Source: Pseudomonas solani (lineage in GTDB: Bacteria > Pseudomonadota > Gammaproteobacteria > Pseudomonadales > Pseudomonadaceae). Taken from it: DNA of 64,000 nucleotides. The stretch is from the NCBI RefSeq assembly GCF_026072635.1, contig NZ_AP023081.1:2502501-2566500 (forward strand), given 5' to 3'. Position 1 is the first letter of the stretch; every line of letters starts with the position of its first letter. Positions 62,164 to 64,000 of the stretch are shown one piece after another. Made by a program: the position numbers and the translations under genes. The notes beneath the pieces were generated by a model. That model saw only the letters and a program-made list of their open reading frames with translations, made no database searches and was not told the origin of the DNA.

Positions 62164-63597
62164 TCAAAGGGGGTCGGGGGAAAGGGCGGCGCGGATGACC
62201 GGCGCCGGCTCGGAAGGGGTCAGTGGTTCGGGCACGAACAGCGGCTTGCGCATCACCCGCTTGATCCAGGCGATGGCGATCACCGAGATCAGGCCGAGCA
62301 CCACGCCGGCGGTGCCGAAGATCTTCGTGGTCATCTCCGGGGCCGGGGAGACGTGGTAGATGGCAAAGAGCATGCCGACGATGCCGAGCACCTGGGGCCA
62401 GGGGTAGAAGGGCGAACGGAACGGCCGGGCCATGTGCGGGTAGCGGCGGCGTAGGGCGATCACGTCGATGTGCACGATGATGTAGGCCAGCAGCCAGGCC
62501 AGCGCGGCGGCCAGCAGCAACAGGCTGATGGAGTCCGGGTCCTGGCCCAGCAGGAGGATCGGCAGGCCGGTGATGCCGGCGATGAACAGCACTGCCACCC
62601 AGGGCGTGCGGGTGCGTTGGCTGAGGTGCTTGAACTGCGGGAAGGCCTGGCCGTTCTGGGCCATGCCGTAAAGCATGCGCGGCAGGGCGGCGAGGGAGGA
62701 GTTCACCGTGCTGCAGGTGGCGGTCACCGCGGCGGCCACCAGGAACAGCTTGCCGGCCTCGCCGAACACGGTGGTGGCGAAGAGGAAGTGTGGCAGCGGG
62801 TCGGCGGCCAGTTGCTCGCGGGGGATGCACAGCAGCGCGCCCAGGCAGTAGAGGACGATGATGCCGAAGATCAGGGTCAGGCCGATGATCATCGAGCGCG
62901 GGATGTTGCGCTCCGGGCGGCGGGTTTCCTCCACCAGCGGGCAGACGAACTCGGCGCCGACGAAGCCCCAGATGGCCATGGCCGCCAGGGTCAGCGCGCC
63001 GGCTTCCAGCGGGTTCCAGCCCTGGTCCAGGGGCGTGGCCAGGGTGGCCATGTCGCTGCTGATGGCGCCCAGGCCGAGGGCCAGCAGGGTCACCACCATC
63101 ACCAGGGCCAGGGCGCTCTGCAGGCGGGCGAAGACGTCGATGCCCAGCAGGTTGAAGACAGTGAACAGGGCGAGCACGCCGTAGGCCACCAGCATCGGCG
63201 GCAGCGCGCCGGGGTAGACCTTGCCGATGATCAGGTCGAGGAGCAGCAGCTCCGCCGAGAGGGCGAACATGGCCACTACCATGTAGCCGGAGAAGGTGGC
63301 GAGGATGGCCGGGAAATGGCCGATGGCGACCTCGGTGTAGCTGCTCAGGCTGCCGGCGCGGGGGATCATCAGCGACAGTTCGGAGAACGACAGGGCATAG
63401 GTCAGCGCCAGCAGGTAGGCGATGCCCAGGGGAATGATGAAGCCCAGCCCGGCCAGGCCGGCCCCTTGCAGCATCAGCACCATCACGCCCTGGGACACCA
63501 CCAGGCCGACGGCCACCGCCACCAGCGGGCCCAGCCCGAGAACGCGGCGCAGGCCGCTGGTTTGCCCCGTGGCAGGGATGGAAACACTCGCACTCAT
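62164..63597 (-). CDS. APC-superfamily amino acid/amine permease
   Basis: Inner-membrane transporter of about 477 residues with about 12 helices. The first helix region is GLGPLVAVAVGLVVSQGVM, followed by SLMIPRAGSLSSYTEVAIGH and AAMAIWGFVGAEFVCPLVEE, typical of the APC family. It is 16 bases upstream of the aminotransferase gene, so the two are co-transcribed. It likely imports the aminotransferase substrate, such as a diamine or amino acid; no specific assignment is made. Confidence 0.87.
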   Translation of the reverse strand: MSASVSIPATGQTSGLRRVLGLGPLVAVAVGLVVSQGVMVLMLQGAGLAGLGFIIPLGIAYLLALTYALSFSELSLMIPRAGSLSSYTEVAIGHFPAILATFSGYMVVAMFALSAELLLLDLIIGKVYPGALPPMLVAYGVLALFTVFNLLGIDVFARLQSALALVMVVTLLALGLGAISSDMATLATPLDQGWNPLEAGALTLAAMAIWGFVGAEFVCPLVEETRRPERNIPRSMIIGLTLIFGIIVLYCLGALLCIPREQLAADPLPHFLFATTVFGEAGKLFLVAAAVTATCSTVNSSLAALPRMLYGMAQNGQAFPQFKHLSQRTRTPWVAVLFIAGITGLPILLLGQDPDSISLLLLAAALAWLLAYIIVHIDVIALRRRYPHMARPFRSPFYPWPQVLGIVGMLFAIYHVSPAPEMTTKIFGTAGVVLGLISVIAIAWIKRVMRKPLFVPEPLTPSEPAPVIRAALSPDPL

Positions 63598-63624
63598 GAC
63601 GCTCTCCCGATCTTCTTGTTATCC

Positions 63625-63648
63625 GCCGGCGGCTCAGGGGCCGCCGGC
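63625..63648 (-). terminator. Hairpin between the partial receptor gene and the APC permease
   Basis: GCCGGCGGC and GCCGCCGGC form a perfect 9-bp stem with a 6-base loop in the 123-base gap. No T-run follows on the minus strand, so partial termination or message stabilisation is more likely. Confidence 0.5.
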
Positions 63649-63720
63649 TGGTGTGACGGGTTGCACCCGTCGTTCAGCCCCGCCCGCGCCCAGCTTCCCC
63701 GGCGCGGACGGAACCATGGC

Positions 63721-64000
63721 TCAGCGCGCCGCCCAGGCGTTGAAGCGTTCCTCCAGCTCCTCGCCGTGGTTGACCCAGAACTCCGCATCCACCAACTGGG
63801 CTTCGGCCAGGTTCGCCGGCGCAGTGGGCAGTTGCGCCTGGGTGGCGGCGGGCAGCTGTGCGAGGGCGTCCTTGTGCACCGGGCCGTAGGGGATCTGGCT
63901 GGAGAAGCTCTTCTGCGGCTCGGCCTGGCTGGCGAAGGCGATGAAGCGTTCGGCCAGGGCCTTGTTCGGGCTGCCACGGACGATGGCCCAGTGGTCCGGG
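63721..64000 (-). CDS. PotD/PotF-family binding protein, C-terminal part (cut by the window end)
   Basis: The open frame runs off the window and ends at 63721 with TGA. About 92 C-terminal residues are visible, beginning PDHWAIVRGSPNKALAERFI. The segments AFASQAEPQKSFSSQIPYGPV and DAEFWVNHGEELEERFNAW match the C-terminal lobe of PotD-like receptors. It precedes the APC permease and aminotransferase on the same strand and probably belongs to another polyamine ABC operon continuing beyond the window. Confidence 0.75.
   Translation of the reverse strand, partial: PDHWAIVRGSPNKALAERFIAFASQAEPQKSFSSQIPYGPVHKDALAQLPAATQAQLPTAPANLAEAQLVDAEFWVNHGEELEERFNAWAAR

Overview
The window is GC-rich, densely coding chromosomal DNA from a gammaproteobacterium of the genus Pseudomonas (sensu lato). 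Two blocks support this. The run fliL-like / EVE / fau / 6S RNA / zapA / ygfB / pepP / ubiH / ubiI / iron ABC genes / gcvT-gcvH-gcvP matches, from memory, the gene order of the P. aeruginosa PA5213-PA5234 region. The run spuI / spuABC / spuDE / spuFGH matches the P. aeruginosa spermidine-putrescine locus. I see no tRNA, rRNA, insertion sequence, integrase or CRISPR array.

Layout. (1) 0.3-3.5 kb: a large secreted zinc metalloprotease with discoidin-like, PKD-like and chitin-binding-like modules. (2) 3.8-10.3 kb: a LysR regulator divergent from a five-gene polyamine-type ABC transporter plus amidase operon, with a perfect 23-bp palindrome between them. (3) 10.4-26.7 kb: core genes, namely a quinone oxidoreductase, FliL-like and EVE proteins, 6S RNA with fau, zapA, ygfB, pepP, ubiH and ubiI, an iron-type binding protein with a double permease, and the glycine cleavage genes gcvT, gcvH and gcvP. 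(4) 26.7-31.4 kb: small hypothetical proteins, a DUF2388-type protein, an eight-heme cytochrome with TPR repeats, and an isolated LexA-like repressor. (5) 31.4-42.8 kb: a LysR regulator divergent from a nine-gene operon. It joins the arginine transaminase pathway enzymes (AruI decarboxylase, AruH transaminase) to an amino-acid ABC importer, two unrelated metal-dependent hydrolases and a CobW-type GTPase. (6) 42.8-56 kb: an orphan PotF-like protein and the spu polyamine locus, which carries three tandem substrate-binding proteins. (7) 56-64 kb: a minus-strand block with a TauABC/SsuABC-type transporter, a GMC dehydrogenase, an omega-aminotransferase, an APC permease and the end of another PotD-like protein.

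The theme outside the core block is import and catabolism of amines, guanidino compounds and their amides. Six PotD/PotF-family binding proteins lie in 64 kb. The most novel-looking unit is the aruI-hydrolase-ABC-aruH-hydrolase-CobW operon. I infer that it takes up a blocked arginine-like compound, unblocks it by hydrolysis, then transaminates and decarboxylates the product. The neighbouring spu genes could receive downstream products such as GABA or putrescine.

Two genes, gcvP and the GMC dehydrogenase, have an ATG with a good ribosome-binding site exactly one base out of frame with the conserved reading frame. This means either single-base errors in the sequence or real N-terminal frameshifts.
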